Positions 18,958 through 27,872 of a stretch of 64,000 nt of DNA are shown here, in pieces (the first letter of the stretch is position 1; every line of letters starts with the position of its first letter). Source of the DNA: Stygiolobus caldivivus (GTDB lineage Archaea > Thermoproteota > Thermoprotei_A > Sulfolobales > Sulfolobaceae); contig NZ_AP024597.1 in assembly GCF_019704315.1 (NCBI RefSeq), forward strand, positions 434,001 to 498,000, given 5' to 3'. The notes beneath the pieces were generated by a model, which worked only from the letters and a program-made list of their open reading frames with translations, ran no database searches and was not told the origin of the DNA. A program made the translations under genes and the position numbers.

Positions 18958-19298
18958 TCATTTTTGAAATAATCTTTATAAAGTTCTGAAGCTATCTTCT
19001 TGCCTTTTTTAGTAAGGTCGTAGTAAATACCCTTGGGTTTGTGGTCTAGTTCTTTAGCTTTGACTTTTAACCAAGGTTTGACAGATGAGGTTACACTCCT
19101 TTTAAGGGCTCCTTGGAACCTCTGTAATAACCCTTTATCTTCTAAATTTCTGCAAGCTTTTTCTATTTCATCTTCATTATACTTAGGTGCCCAGCCTGCT
19201 TCTCCCAATAACCTTCTAGCCATATACCATGGGTTATCAGGACCGTACTTGTAGATGTGGACTAATACTTTCTTTTCAAGTTCTGTGAGCTCTTCCAT
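18954..19298 (-). CDS. DUF2250 winged-helix protein
   Basis: The 114-residue protein is a predicted winged helix of the DUF2250 family found in crenarchaea: [17 protein letters not shown], then [19 protein letters not shown] (recognition-helix region), and [16 protein letters not shown]. It overlaps the preceding DtxR-family gene by 23 nt and the following glycerate kinase by 4 nt, so the three are one operon. It could act as a DNA-binding regulator or as a protein partner of the DtxR protein; nothing in the sequence decides this. Confidence 0.75.
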   Translation of the reverse strand: MEELTELEKKVLVHIYKYGPDNPWYMARRLLGEAGWAPKYNEDEIEKACRNLEDKGLLQRFQGALKRSVTSSVKPWLKVKAKELDHKPKGIYYDLTKKGKKIASELYKDYFKND

Positions 19299-19938
19299 CC
19301 ACCAACACCTGTTCAGCTATGACTTTAGGTATTTCAAACCTTTTACCGTTTTTATCTTCTATCACGATATCGCCAGAGTCCTTCTTTTCTACAACTCTAA
19401 ATCTATTCCCTGGATAAAGCCCTATTTCGCTAGCCTTGGCTAAAATCCATTCCTCTTCCTTAACTATCATTATAACTTCAATTTCCTCTCCGACTTGGGT
19501 GCTTAATAACGGTTCACCTTTAACCGCTTCCCTTCCGGGTATAGGGTGTCCGTGAGGGCAAGTCTTAGGGCGATTTAAAACTAGGTCCAACTTTTCTAAC
19601 ACATCGTCTGGCCATACATGTTCAAGTCTATGAGCTATTTGGTGGGCCCTTATCCAGTCTAGTCCTAAAATGTCTGTTAATAGTCTTTCCGAGAGTCTGT
19701 GAGACTTTATGAGTCTCTCAGCGATTTTCTTACCCTCTTCGGATAAATGTATTTTCTTATCCTTCTTAGTTATAAGGCCAAGTTTTTCCAGTCTATTAAG
19801 CGCTTTACTGATTGTACCAGGCGAAATCTGGAATATAGTTATTAATTCAGAAACCCTTGCATATCCCTTCATTTCTTCGAGTTCGTAAATTTCCTTTAGG
19901 TAATTTTCAAGAGGCTCAGATAATTCTCCTTTCTCCAT
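19276..19938 (-). CDS. DtxR/MntR-family metal-dependent transcription regulator
   Basis: The 220-residue protein has an N-terminal winged helix (about 5-65, [25 protein letters not shown]), a dimerisation/metal domain (about 70-140, with [16 protein letters not shown] and CPHGHPIP, residues that bind metals in the family) and a C-terminal SH3-like FeoA-type domain (about 145-215). DtxR-family proteins repress metal-uptake genes when loaded with Fe2+ or Mn2+. The gene is joined to a small upstream gene with the stop and start touching, and overlaps DUF2250 by 23 nt. Confidence 0.9.
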   Translation of the reverse strand: MEKGELSEPLENYLKEIYELEEMKGYARVSELITIFQISPGTISKALNRLEKLGLITKKDKKIHLSEEGKKIAERLIKSHRLSERLLTDILGLDWIRAHQIAHRLEHVWPDDVLEKLDLVLNRPKTCPHGHPIPGREAVKGEPLLSTQVGEEIEVIMIVKEEEWILAKASEIGLYPGNRFRVVEKKDSGDIVIEDKNGKRFEIPKVIAEQVLVDGRAHRT

Positions 19939-20195
19939 TATTTCACTATTATTTTTGTCTTAACTGTCTGTATTAATCTTATTGACCTATCTTCCCTTAC
20001 GAAAACGTTAACATTAGCACTAAACTTACCTTCATATCCCTCAGATTTTAGGTAATCTACGGTCTTTTTGAGAGCTTCGTCAATTGCAGATGAAATGTGT
20101 TCATGGTACTTACTGCTGCTATACCTACTTGGGATTTCTACCGTTTCGATTTCAGTTACCGCGTAGTATTTTTTCTTCTCTCCGCTTGTCTCCAT
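19938..20195 (-). CDS. Hypothetical 85-residue protein
   Basis: No family recognised. I choose the ATG at 20195 over one 11 codons upstream, because the upstream option would start within the promoter region shared with the divergent gene and adds an unconserved-looking hydrophobic stretch. The protein is charged, with a helical middle ([22 protein letters not shown]) and two beta strands at the end ([24 protein letters not shown]), like a small dodecin or ferredoxin-like fold. It leads the DtxR-DUF2250-glycerate kinase operon, with its stop codon touching the DtxR start. Confidence 0.6.
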   Translation of the reverse strand: METSGEKKKYYAVTEIETVEIPSRYSSSKYHEHISSAIDEALKKTVDYLKSEGYEGKFSANVNVFVREDRSIRLIQTVKTKIIVK

Positions 20196-20268
20196 AAGTA
20201 TCCAATGTTTAATGTAAAAGAACAACAATTAAAGGTTAAGGTTTTATTTTCGTATGACTGAAACGTGA

Positions 20269-20306
20269 ATAAAAAAATATTTACTACTTGTGAGAGAACT
20301 ATATCT
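20269..20306 (+). promoter_or_regulatory. Promoter deciding the start of the 20307 gene
   Basis: A TATA-like AAAAAAATATTTA (about 20271-20283) lies about 28 nt before the ATG at 20307. This places transcription at or just before that ATG and argues against a GTG start at 20265, which would fall upstream of the TATA box. Confidence 0.55.
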
Positions 20307-20735
20307 ATGTATAAAGTAATTTTTAAAGTTAATAGTAATGGTAAATTTACAAATTCTTTAAAGACCATTTCGAAGGCAGGGTTTATCCCAGTTTATTTCA
20401 AAAGGGATAAAGGGATAGAGGAGTACACTGCACTGTATAGGAGTAGTGACATAAACGAAGTAAAGGAGGCTATACTGGATGTAGCTTATATGCTTTCTAG
20501 AGAAGGAAAGGTAGGAGGATATGATTTCGCTAAGATTTATAAAATAGAAGAGCAGTACTTAGGTAAAGCCGCTGGTGGGAGCCTCGGCGCTCTACTTGGC
20601 TATCAGTTTGCAGGTATAGCAGGTTTGGTTCTAGGCGTATTGGGGGGAATATTTTTAGGTGAGTTGTTAGATATTGAATTGGGTCAAACACCCATGGGGA
20701 TATTAGCATGGCCAATCCAACAATTAACAGGTTAA
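20307..20735 (+). CDS. Hypothetical protein with glycine-zipper membrane segment
   Basis: A 142-residue protein when started at the ATG at 20307 (a GTG 14 codons upstream would precede the TATA box). Residues 1-75 form an alpha/beta soluble part (YKVIFKVNSNGKF, VYFKRDKGIEEYTALY). After this comes a glycine-rich hydrophobic hairpin (GKAAGGSLGALLGYQFAGIA then GLVLGVLGGIFLGELL), typical of glycine-zipper proteins that insert in membranes. Family unknown. It overlaps the next membrane-protein gene by 28 nt and is divergent from the DtxR operon. Confidence 0.6.
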   Translation: MYKVIFKVNSNGKFTNSLKTISKAGFIPVYFKRDKGIEEYTALYRSSDINEVKEAILDVAYMLSREGKVGGYDFAKIYKIEEQYLGKAAGGSLGALLGYQFAGIAGLVLGVLGGIFLGELLDIELGQTPMGILAWPIQQLTG

Positions 20736-21118
20736 CAAAAAGAGGATTTAACCTACTCATAGGTGCGTTAATGTTTGTTACTTCTATTTTATTAATCGTA
20801 AAAGTACATGTATCATTTGCTGAAATTTTATATACATTGAACCCTTATCCGTTTTATTTTCTAGGATTAATATTCGGAGCTGAAAGGCTATTTTATTCTA
20901 TAACCGGCAGCACAAAGTTGTTCTCTTTAATGACCGGTTCAGGTGAGTTCTCTTCGTTCACTAGTATAGCTATATTTCTGTTCCTCCTTAGCTTCGGGCT
21001 TTACGTACTAGCATATTCCTTCTTATATACCAGCCCATTCTTAATAGCCATGAACGCATTAAATGGGCTAAGCTTCCTCTTGTACTCACTGAGTTTGTTT
21101 AAGGCTTGGCACATTTAA
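20708..21118 (+). CDS. Hypothetical membrane protein
   Basis: A 136-residue protein with about four TMs (about 15-33, 40-58, 82-105, 110-130) and short loops. No known family or catalytic motif seen. It overlaps the upstream glycine-zipper gene by 28 nt, so the two are probably cotranslated and may form one membrane complex (inference). Its 3' end overlaps the convergent methyltransferase gene by 20 nt. Confidence 0.65.
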   Translation: MANPTINRLTKRGFNLLIGALMFVTSILLIVKVHVSFAEILYTLNPYPFYFLGLIFGAERLFYSITGSTKLFSLMTGSGEFSSFTSIAIFLFLLSFGLYVLAYSFLYTSPFLIAMNALNGLSFLLYSLSLFKAWHI

Positions 21119-21800
21119 AAATAGTCCACGCACCTATTTTCTGATAATCTATTTTTTCAAACCCTACTTCTCTAAATAATTTCAAATAATAATCCACAGA
21201 GAATAGGTCTAACTTCCACCACCTTGCAAGAAACCTGCTAAATGAATTATTGTTAGTCAGAATAGTCGAGACGAATTTTCCGTTACTCTTGAGGACTCTA
21301 AAAATCTCATTTAATACTACCGCTTTTGAAGGTATCATATGTAAAACAAACATAGCTGATACTCCATCGGCTACCTCGTTTTCAAAAGGTAATTTATTAG
21401 CGTTCCCTCTAACAGCTATCACGTTGTTCCTTTTCTTCTTTAATATGCGAAGAAACTTTGTGGAAACGTCCAAACCAATACAGATCTCACATTTAGCGTA
21501 ATCGAAGAGCTTACCAGTCCCGGTTCCTATATCAATCACTATATTACCCGAAACGTAATTTCCTGCCTGTCTCATGATAGACGAATAAGTATTCCCACCA
21601 GAGGTGAGGAATAGTCCAATAGGTGCCCATAGCTGCTCATAGAAACCCGCGACTTTTTCAAGAATATCATCACTCTCGACCTTTTCATCTTTTAAAAAAT
21701 CTATAATACCGTTATCTTCACTAAAGGAGTGGCCATTCTCACAGACCCACTTTTCTTTAAATCTCGAACCGTCTATAGGACATCTGAATACATCTATCAT
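21099..21800 (-). CDS. SAM-dependent methyltransferase with N-terminal zinc-ribbon-like part
   Basis: The 233-residue protein starts with a Trm112-like metal-binding stub (C7, C20 and H24 with a GIIDFL segment) and continues with a class I methyltransferase domain (about 55-230): motif I VIDIGTGTGKLF near 89-100 and an acidic motif II in CIGLDVS. The domain is of the Methyltransf_11 (UbiE/COQ5-like) type. The substrate cannot be told. It follows the CBS-domain gene by 14 nt and may be cotranscribed with it and with mobB. Confidence 0.85.
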   Translation of the reverse strand: MIDVFRCPIDGSRFKEKWVCENGHSFSEDNGIIDFLKDEKVESDDILEKVAGFYEQLWAPIGLFLTSGGNTYSSIMRQAGNYVSGNIVIDIGTGTGKLFDYAKCEICIGLDVSTKFLRILKKKRNNVIAVRGNANKLPFENEVADGVSAMFVLHMIPSKAVVLNEIFRVLKSNGKFVSTILTNNNSFSRFLARWWKLDLFSVDYYLKLFREVGFEKIDYQKIGAWTIFKCAKP

Positions 21801-21814
21801 AGGTAGATATAGCC

Positions 21815-22525
21815 CTATTCCTTTATTAAATTTCTTAAGGCGTATTCAATTAAATCCTTTAAAGTAACTATTTGATTTTTATTTACAATAGCGCTACCAA
21901 TATTCAGCCTTATTATATCCTGAGCTACAGTCCCTATTGGAGTTTCACTTGATACTGAGTATACTTCAGGGATCATGACCTTATTAACATCACAGTTTAA
22001 ATCCAATTCAGGGTAGCGGTATACAATATCCCTAGCTGAAATAATTCCATAAAGGTCTCCCTCGTAAACCGGTACATGCCTGACACCATTATTTACCATT
22101 ATACTTGCTGCAGTCCTAATCCTGGCGTAGGGAGAGACGACCAGTGCAACTCTGGATATTTTTGAAACCCTATCGCCAGCATTAGCCCAATTAATTTCTC
22201 TGATTACATCCCTATATGTAACAATTCTGGTGTTGCCGTCCTTTTCTATGAAAACCGCGTCTATTTTGTTATAAATCATGTCCTTAATTATCTCAGCTAG
22301 ACTATCTCTAGACTTAATAACGGGTTTTAATTTAGCCTCTTTTAACCTATTTTCTGTCTCGTTGTATAGAATGTGATACAATGCTTCTTCTATTGTAAAG
22401 AGGCCAATTATTTCCCTATTCCTATATACTGCTATACGCCTAATTTTGTTTCTAGCCATAAAAAATATCGCGTCTGTAATGTAAGAGTCTTCAGTAATTC
22501 CGATTATTTCATGACCTTCTATCAA
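21815..22525 (-). CDS. CBS-domain protein (four CBS motifs)
   Basis: The 236-residue protein consists of two CBS pairs with no additional domain: segments like DAIFFMARNKIRRIAVY, AEIIKDMIYNKIDAVFIE, TAASIMVNNGVRHVPVY and TVAQDIIRLNIGSAIV repeat with about 60-residue spacing. CBS modules bind adenine nucleotides or SAM and act as energy sensors. The start overlaps the mobB stop by 17 nt, linking it to molybdenum cofactor synthesis by position; the sensed ligand is unknown. Confidence 0.88.
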   Translation of the reverse strand: MIEGHEIIGITEDSYITDAIFFMARNKIRRIAVYRNREIIGLFTIEEALYHILYNETENRLKEAKLKPVIKSRDSLAEIIKDMIYNKIDAVFIEKDGNTRIVTYRDVIREINWANAGDRVSKISRVALVVSPYARIRTAASIMVNNGVRHVPVYEGDLYGIISARDIVYRYPELDLNCDVNKVMIPEVYSVSSETPIGTVAQDIIRLNIGSAIVNKNQIVTLKDLIEYALRNLIKE

Positions 22526-23015
22526 TCTTTACCTCACTCAAGTTTAGGGTAAGCATCAAATTATATAACATTATAACATACTTATTATTCGCGTCTAGTA
22601 CCTTACCGTCCCCTATGATTGTAAAGTCTATTTTATTACAGTTTTTTTCTACGTAATCAACGATTTTTTCCGAGAGAAATTCAGCTTCCTCAGGCTTAAT
22701 AATCTCAAATACCTCACCTAACTTAAATTCCTTAAACCCCTCTATGAAGATAACGTCTGTTGGAAGTAAGTTAACCAATTCGTCTACACTGAACCTACCC
22801 ATAATCACGCCCTTCCCGTTCATGAAAACCACATAATCTGAACCAGAGCTCCAGAACCTGAAAGTATCCTTACCTTGTAAATCGATCTCGTGGTGAGAAT
22901 GCTTTATTACGGCTACCTTAAACCCAACCTGCTTTAATTTCCTTACAGCTTTTTCTATTGTTAAAGTCTTACCGGAATCTTTCCTACCTATAACTTGAAT
23001 TATGCATTTATTCAT
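22509..23015 (-). CDS. mobB: Molybdopterin-guanine dinucleotide biosynthesis protein MobB
   Basis: The 168-residue P-loop GTPase-like protein has VIGRKDSGKTLTIEKAV near 9-25 (Walker A), KHSHHEIDLQGKDTFRFWS near 39-57 and VIFIEGFKEF near 89-98, all typical of MobB. It supports transfer of GMP to molybdopterin with MobA. It is divergent from moeA with 39 nt between starts, so both sides of this junction belong to the same pathway. Confidence 0.92.
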   Translation of the reverse strand: MNKCIIQVIGRKDSGKTLTIEKAVRKLKQVGFKVAVIKHSHHEIDLQGKDTFRFWSSGSDYVVFMNGKGVIMGRFSVDELVNLLPTDVIFIEGFKEFKLGEVFEIIKPEEAEFLSEKIVDYVEKNCNKIDFTIIGDGKVLDANNKYVIMLYNLMLTLNLSEVKIDRRS

Positions 23016-23054
23016 AATTAACTTTTATTTTTTACCAATCATATTTTAAAATGC

Positions 23055-24215
23055 ATGCTAGTTCACCTTGACGAAGCGAGAAAGATCATAGATAATACTG
23101 ATTTTAGAAAAGTATCAAAAAGGAAAACGAGCATTTATGATGCAGTTGGAAAAGTAATAGGAGAAGACATTTACGCTGTAAAAAACATCCCCGAAACTAA
23201 CTTGTCTGCAATGGATGGATTTGCTTTCAAGGTAAGTGATTATAAGAAGTATGGAGAACTAAAAATTGCAGGCACGCTTTACCCCTCATCAGAGAATATC
23301 CCAGAGTTAAAAGAAGGCGAAGCATACTACGTGACTACAGGCTCTCCTATCCCCAAAGGTGCAAACGCTGTAGCTAGAATTGAAGCCAGTAAAGTAACTG
23401 GAGAAAAAGTAAAGTTTGTAGAGGACGTATTCGAAGGTAAAGACATAAAGTTTATAGGAGAAGACATCAGCGAAGGGAGTAAAATCATTGAGAAAGGAGA
23501 GATCCTAACTCCTTATCATTTAGGAATTCTCACGATACAAGGTATCAGAGAGATAAACGTAGTAGACATGAAAAGTTGCGTTGCTGCATCAGGAGACGAA
23601 ATAGTACCGTACTACCAAGAAGGGAAAATCCCCGATTCCATATCTCCCATTTTACTAAATATTTTAAGTAAATTTGGCAAAGCAAAATACTACGGAGTAA
23701 TCAAAGACAATAAGGAAGAAATCACAGAAACAGTGAAAAAATTATCGGAAGAATGTGATTATATCGTACTCATTGGGGGTTCATCAATGGGTGATAAAGA
23801 TTATTCTAAAAAAGTAATAAGGGAGATCGGTACTTTACTCTTCGAAGGAGTTAGCGTAAACATAATAAAAAGGGGAGGACTGGGCGTTATAGGTGATATA
23901 CCAGTTATCAACTTACCCGGTCAAGTAGTCTCTGCAATCACAGTGTTCCATGAGCACGGACTCCACGTTATTTCGAGAATGGTAGGCAAAGAAATAAGAA
24001 AGTTCTCTGCCTACATATTAGATCAAGAAGTAAACGTAAAACATAAAATGGACTCAGTATTCCTATTTAGGACCGAAGGGATTTACGCGAGACCGTTGAG
24101 GTGGGGAACAGGACTATATAGTGAATTAGCTAAAGCTAACGCTTTCGGTATACTAGCCAGAGATAAGACATATAAAAGGGGAGAACTTGTCGAATTACAA
24201 CAGCTTATATTTTGA
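23055..24215 (+). CDS. moeA: Molybdopterin molybdotransferase
   Basis: The 386-residue protein has the MoeA order: an N-terminal domain with LSAMDGFAF (about 50-58), GSPIPKGANAVARIE (about 96-110), the MPT-binding core with SGDEIVPY and IGGSSMGDKDYSKKV (about 240-254), and NLPGQVVSA where most family members have GLPGNPVS. A C-terminal beta domain follows (about 310-386). It inserts molybdate or tungstate into molybdopterin-AMP. mobA starts inside its 3' end with a 29-nt overlap. Confidence 0.93.
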   Translation: MLVHLDEARKIIDNTDFRKVSKRKTSIYDAVGKVIGEDIYAVKNIPETNLSAMDGFAFKVSDYKKYGELKIAGTLYPSSENIPELKEGEAYYVTTGSPIPKGANAVARIEASKVTGEKVKFVEDVFEGKDIKFIGEDISEGSKIIEKGEILTPYHLGILTIQGIREINVVDMKSCVAASGDEIVPYYQEGKIPDSISPILLNILSKFGKAKYYGVIKDNKEEITETVKKLSEECDYIVLIGGSSMGDKDYSKKVIREIGTLLFEGVSVNIIKRGGLGVIGDIPVINLPGQVVSAITVFHEHGLHVISRMVGKEIRKFSAYILDQEVNVKHKMDSVFLFRTEGIYARPLRWGTGLYSELAKANAFGILARDKTYKRGELVELQQLIF

Positions 24216-24786
24216 CGTTATCATACTTGCAGGAGGGGAATCTAAAAGGTTTGGAGAAGACAAATGCGAACATGAATTTAATAAAAAGACCTTCTTGCAG
24301 AGGGTAAGTGAAGAATTTAACGAACCGATAATCGTAACTAGCAAAATTAGGAATAGAGTGAATGGTATTCAAGTTATTGACAACCTACGAAAAGGTCCAG
24401 TAAAGGGACTTGAACTCGGATTAAACTATGTATCCGCTGGCAAAGTCTTTGTAACCGGCTGTGATTTTCCATTTGTTACCAGCTATTTAGCTCAAAGCTT
24501 GTGTAACAGAGGGGACTACGATATAACTATTGTAAACGTAGGTAAACCACAACCCCTTTTAGCTTGTTATAACACAAATTTCCTGAGAGAGAATATTAAC
24601 AATTGTAAAAGAATGATGGACCTCTTAGAACTTGGAAAGAAAATTTACATGGTCGGCACGTATGAGCTTAAGATAAACGGAATTAACCTATTAACCGTTA
24701 AGAACGTGAATTCATGGCTTGATTTAAATTTTAGCGTAAACAGAATACCGTCTACTGAGAGTAAATTAATATTAACGTCTTTATAA
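24187..24786 (+). CDS. mobA: Molybdenum cofactor guanylyltransferase-like protein
   Basis: The 199-residue nucleotidyltransferase has the MobA signature VIILAGGESKRFGEDK near 11-26, RKGPVKGLELGL (about 69-80) and FVTGCDFPFV (about 92-101, metal-binding Asp). It would transfer GMP to Mo-molybdopterin. The start is a TTG at 24187 inside moeA, chosen because the nucleotide-binding motif begins soon after it and no in-frame ATG precedes the motif. It is translationally coupled to moeA. Confidence 0.88.
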   Translation: MSNYNSLYFDVIILAGGESKRFGEDKCEHEFNKKTFLQRVSEEFNEPIIVTSKIRNRVNGIQVIDNLRKGPVKGLELGLNYVSAGKVFVTGCDFPFVTSYLAQSLCNRGDYDITIVNVGKPQPLLACYNTNFLRENINNCKRMMDLLELGKKIYMVGTYELKINGINLLTVKNVNSWLDLNFSVNRIPSTESKLILTSL

Positions 24787-24809
24787 ACCTCTCTTCAGAA
24801 TTTAGTTTA

Positions 24810-25277
24810 ATGCTAGTTCCGTTTGTACCTACGCCCGATGAAGTAGCAAGAGAAATGTTAAAATGTGTAAAAGCCGGGGAAGATGACATCGTACTAGACC
24901 TAGGGGCTGGGATAGGTAAAATATTGAAGATAGCCAAAGAAGAATTTAGAGTAAAGATTGCAATAGGAGTAGAGATAGACAGGAAATTATGTAGAGAAGC
25001 TTATAAGGACAATAATAGGGAGTTTGAAATAATTTGCGGAGATCTACTAACGTTAGCACCTATTTTAATCCCAAAGGCAAATATCCTTGTCTCATATTTA
25101 TCAACAAGATCCAATGAATTACTTGAACCACTGATAATTCAAAACGGTAGAAGAGGATTAAGGGTAGCATCTAACGATTTTCAATATCCGAACCTAAAGC
25201 TAATTGAAACTAGAAAAGTAGTCGCAAACGGGATATTAGGACCCACAGAACATATAGTGTACTGTTACCAACTATGA
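24810..25277 (+). CDS. Methyltransferase related to archaeal lysine methyltransferase aKMT
   Basis: The 155-residue single-domain class I methyltransferase begins with [14 protein letters not shown] and motif [14 protein letters not shown], then GVEIDRKL. This resembles aKMT of Sulfolobus, a broad lysine methyltransferase of chromatin and other proteins (family start VPTPxxVV, then YDLGxGDGR). Here the AGIGK variant and other changes suggest a paralogue. Protein lysine methylation is therefore a family-based guess; rRNA or other substrates are possible. The stop overlaps the Dph6-like start by 4 nt. Confidence 0.72.
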   Translation: MLVPFVPTPDEVAREMLKCVKAGEDDIVLDLGAGIGKILKIAKEEFRVKIAIGVEIDRKLCREAYKDNNREFEIICGDLLTLAPILIPKANILVSYLSTRSNELLEPLIIQNGRRGLRVASNDFQYPNLKLIETRKVVANGILGPTEHIVYCYQL

Positions 25278-25945
25278 AAGTATGTGTCCTTTTCTCCGGC
25301 GGTAAGGATAGCACTTACGCCCTGCATTGGTCGGTCTTTAAGGGATTCGAAGTAGAGTGCCTTATCACGCTACTCCCTAAGAAAGACTACTCTTGGATGT
25401 TTCAGGTCCCTAATGTGGAATTAACTAAGTACCAAGCCGAAGTCCTAGGGATAGATTTAATACAGTACCCATCATCTGGAGAGAAAGATAAGGAACTAGA
25501 GGACCTAAAACAAGTTTTAAAGATAGTTAAATCCAGCAAAGGGGTTAACGGAATAGTCACTGGGGCTCTCCTCTCAGATTACCAAAGGCTTAATATTAAC
25601 CTTATAGCAGAGGAACTCCAGTTGAAGACTTACTCACCGTTATGGAGAAAAGACCAAAGAGAATATATGAAAGAACTCATAAGGTATGGGTTTAAGTTTA
25701 TTATAACCTCCGCTTCAGCTTATGGTTTTCCCTTCGAATTAGTAGGTAAAACAGTCGAAATAGAAGACATAGAGAAAATAATTAGGGCGTCAGAGAAATA
25801 CGGCTTTAACCCCGCGTTTGAAGGCGGAGAAGCTGAGACTTTCGTAACCTATGCACCTTTATTTAGAAGAGAATTAAAAGTAGAAGGGATAAGAAACAAG
25901 ATAAGTGAGTATGAGTGGAGGTTTATCATAACACATATACATTAA
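25274..25945 (+). CDS. dph6: Diphthine-ammonia ligase (Dph6-type)
   Basis: The 223-residue PP-loop ATPase starts with [15 protein letters not shown] (PP-motif, residues 3-17) and has the conserved [18 protein letters not shown] and YSPLWRKDQ segments and the late [19 protein letters not shown] block of the ATP_bind_4/Dph6 family. It amidates diphthine on elongation factor 2 in the last step of diphthamide synthesis. It is coupled upstream to the methyltransferase by a 4-nt overlap and downstream to the amidohydrolase by a 31-nt overlap. Confidence 0.9.
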   Translation: MKVCVLFSGGKDSTYALHWSVFKGFEVECLITLLPKKDYSWMFQVPNVELTKYQAEVLGIDLIQYPSSGEKDKELEDLKQVLKIVKSSKGVNGIVTGALLSDYQRLNINLIAEELQLKTYSPLWRKDQREYMKELIRYGFKFIITSASAYGFPFELVGKTVEIEDIEKIIRASEKYGFNPAFEGGEAETFVTYAPLFRRELKVEGIRNKISEYEWRFIITHIH

Positions 25946-27159
25946 AAAACTGCAAATACATAGTCAACCCTGACGGAGAGATAAGGAAGAATTTAAACAT
26001 CGTAATACAGAATGGAGAAATAAAGCATATAGGGAAAGAGGTTGAAGGGGAGGAAATTGACTGTTCTAAGTTTGTTGCCATACCAGGGCTAGTAAATGCT
26101 CACACACATTCGCCTATGGTAGTCCTTAGGGGATATTATGATGATGCCGAACTAAAGGAATGGTTGAATAAGATTTGGGACTATGAGAAGAATAGTCTAA
26201 CAAAAGAACAAATGAGGATCGGAAGTGAAATAGCAATTCTTGAAATGCTCCTTAACGGAACTACAGCATTTGTAGATATGTATTTTAACCCTGAACAAGT
26301 AGCAGAATTAAGCGAAAAATACAAGATAAGGGCTTACGGAGGCTATACTTTTTTAGACCAACTATTTGACCCTTATGAGATAGATAAAAAGCAAAGAGGA
26401 CTAAAGAAGAGTAACTATTTCACTCCTATAGTTAATATGCATAGCGTATACGCTACTTCAGAGAGGACACTGGTTCTGGCAAAACAACTGGCAGATGAGA
26501 TAGATACGTGGATACATGTCCATATGTCAGAGACTAGGGAAGAACTTTTTACGATAAAAAAGAAGACTGGTCTGTTTCCGGTTCAGTATTTAGCACACCT
26601 CGGGATGTTAAACAAGAGGCTACAATTAGTACATCTGGGTTGGGTTGCGAGTTGGGAGATAGAAATGATCCAGAAAAGCGGTTCAACGGTAACTTACTGC
26701 CCCAGCTCAAATATGAAACTGGCTACTGGAGGGAGTTTTCCTCTTAAAGAAATGTCGAGAAAAGGGATAAATATTACACTAGGTACAGACGGTCCTGCTA
26801 GCAATAATACATTAGATTTGTTTAAAGAAATGAAAGTCGGAGTACTACTACAGAGACAGATGTACTGGAATGTAGACGTTAAAGCAATAGACTTGCTACA
26901 GAGTGCAACTATAAACGGATATAAACTGATCGGAGTAAAGGGAGGCGTTATAAGAGAAGGGTATAAGGCCGATATCGTATTACTTGATGCTAATTTAATA
27001 TACCCATTAGCTGATTATAGAATGTATTCGCACTTAGTTTATTTTGTTGACGGGAGATACGTAGAGAAAGTAATTGTTGACGGCGTGATCCATAATAAAA
27101 GGGATATTGAGGAGCAGTTAATAGAAAGGGTAAAAGACCTCGAGAGGTTAATTACTTAG
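25915..27159 (+). CDS. Amidohydrolase (MTA/SAH deaminase-like)
   Basis: The 414-residue TIM-barrel protein has metal ligands H63 and H65 (NAHTHSPM), a histidine in [12 protein letters not shown] (about 200), one in LVHLGW (about 241) and the catalytic Asp in [11 protein letters not shown] (about 287). This set is typical of the ATZ/TRZ and 5-methylthioadenosine/S-adenosylhomocysteine deaminase subgroup. Deamination of an adenosine derivative fits its place after a methyltransferase gene, but the substrate is not certain. Start: GTG at 25915 inside dph6. Confidence 0.85.
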   Translation: MEVYHNTYTLKNCKYIVNPDGEIRKNLNIVIQNGEIKHIGKEVEGEEIDCSKFVAIPGLVNAHTHSPMVVLRGYYDDAELKEWLNKIWDYEKNSLTKEQMRIGSEIAILEMLLNGTTAFVDMYFNPEQVAELSEKYKIRAYGGYTFLDQLFDPYEIDKKQRGLKKSNYFTPIVNMHSVYATSERTLVLAKQLADEIDTWIHVHMSETREELFTIKKKTGLFPVQYLAHLGMLNKRLQLVHLGWVASWEIEMIQKSGSTVTYCPSSNMKLATGGSFPLKEMSRKGINITLGTDGPASNNTLDLFKEMKVGVLLQRQMYWNVDVKAIDLLQSATINGYKLIGVKGGVIREGYKADIVLLDANLIYPLADYRMYSHLVYFVDGRYVEKVIVDGVIHNKRDIEEQLIERVKDLERLIT

Positions 27160-27628
27160 ATTCTACTAACTCGGAAGACTCAGCTGATGAAGTTTCTCCT
27201 GAGGAAGACTCCGCTGGGAGAGGTTCTGAAGGCTGTGGAAAACTAAATTCTTGATCTACTAACTTTGCCATACTTTCTGCGCAATTTCTTATATCTTCTA
27301 ATATCTTCTCCTTAAGTTCTTTGTATCCTCTGGTCTTATATAAATATCTAGGCCTCCCCGCCTTATTCCCTGGCTCTTTTATCCGCATTACTAAGCCCAT
27401 TTCTAGAAGTTTATTTAAGCTTCTGTTTATTGAGGCTTTGGATAATTTTAGATCTACTTCCAGATCTTCAGTGCCTCTCGCGTCGGCCTTAGCAAGGGCC
27501 ACTAGGACTTGGACATCTGTTTCTGAAAGGCCGTAACAAAAGGAAAGGATATCCACTAAACCGGCATCTTTGCCTGAAGGTAGTCTTACTCTAGCTCCAG
27601 AAAAATGTGTTTGAGACATTTGTATCAC
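27152..27628 (-). CDS. TrmB-like winged-helix transcription regulator
   Basis: The 158-residue protein has a winged helix (about 30-105: LSETDVQVLVALAKADARGTEDLEVDLKLSKASINRSLNKLLEMGLV, with wing GNKAGRPRYLYK), then a helix (about 108-130) and a Ser/Glu/Pro-rich tail. It resembles the small TrmB/Lrs14-like regulators of Sulfolobales. Two starts are possible: GTG at 27628 or ATG at 27619; the TATA-like AAATATAAAT at 27655-27664 is closer to the spacing for a leaderless GTG. An inverted repeat in its own promoter suggests self-control. Its 3' end overlaps the amidohydrolase by 8 nt. Confidence 0.8.
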   Translation of the reverse strand: MIQMSQTHFSGARVRLPSGKDAGLVDILSFCYGLSETDVQVLVALAKADARGTEDLEVDLKLSKASINRSLNKLLEMGLVMRIKEPGNKAGRPRYLYKTRGYKELKEKILEDIRNCAESMAKLVDQEFSFPQPSEPLPAESSSGETSSAESSELVESK

Positions 27629-27651
27629 AAATAATGATTCTTATCATACAA
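27620..27651. promoter_or_regulatory. Inverted repeat over the regulator's start and promoter
   Basis: TTGTATCA (27620-27627) and TCATACAA (27644-27651) match as an inverted repeat with one mismatch and 16 bp between. The element covers the start-codon region and ends just before the TATA-like sequence of the winged-helix gene, as an autorepressor site would. Confidence 0.45.
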
Positions 27652-27872
27652 GTATTTATATTTATTCATAATAAAATTTTTCTCATATTACAAGACAGAT
27701 ATACTTTCTATTCATAAATTATATCAGCCTTTACCAAAATAGAGTTATTATACAAAACTAATTCTACTCTCTTTTGTGGTAATATTAATGATATTATTTA
27801 AATCTGACTTTTCCTCATCATAGTAAAGTTTTAAATTGAGTGCACTAATATGATAATTCGGAGGTAAATTAA

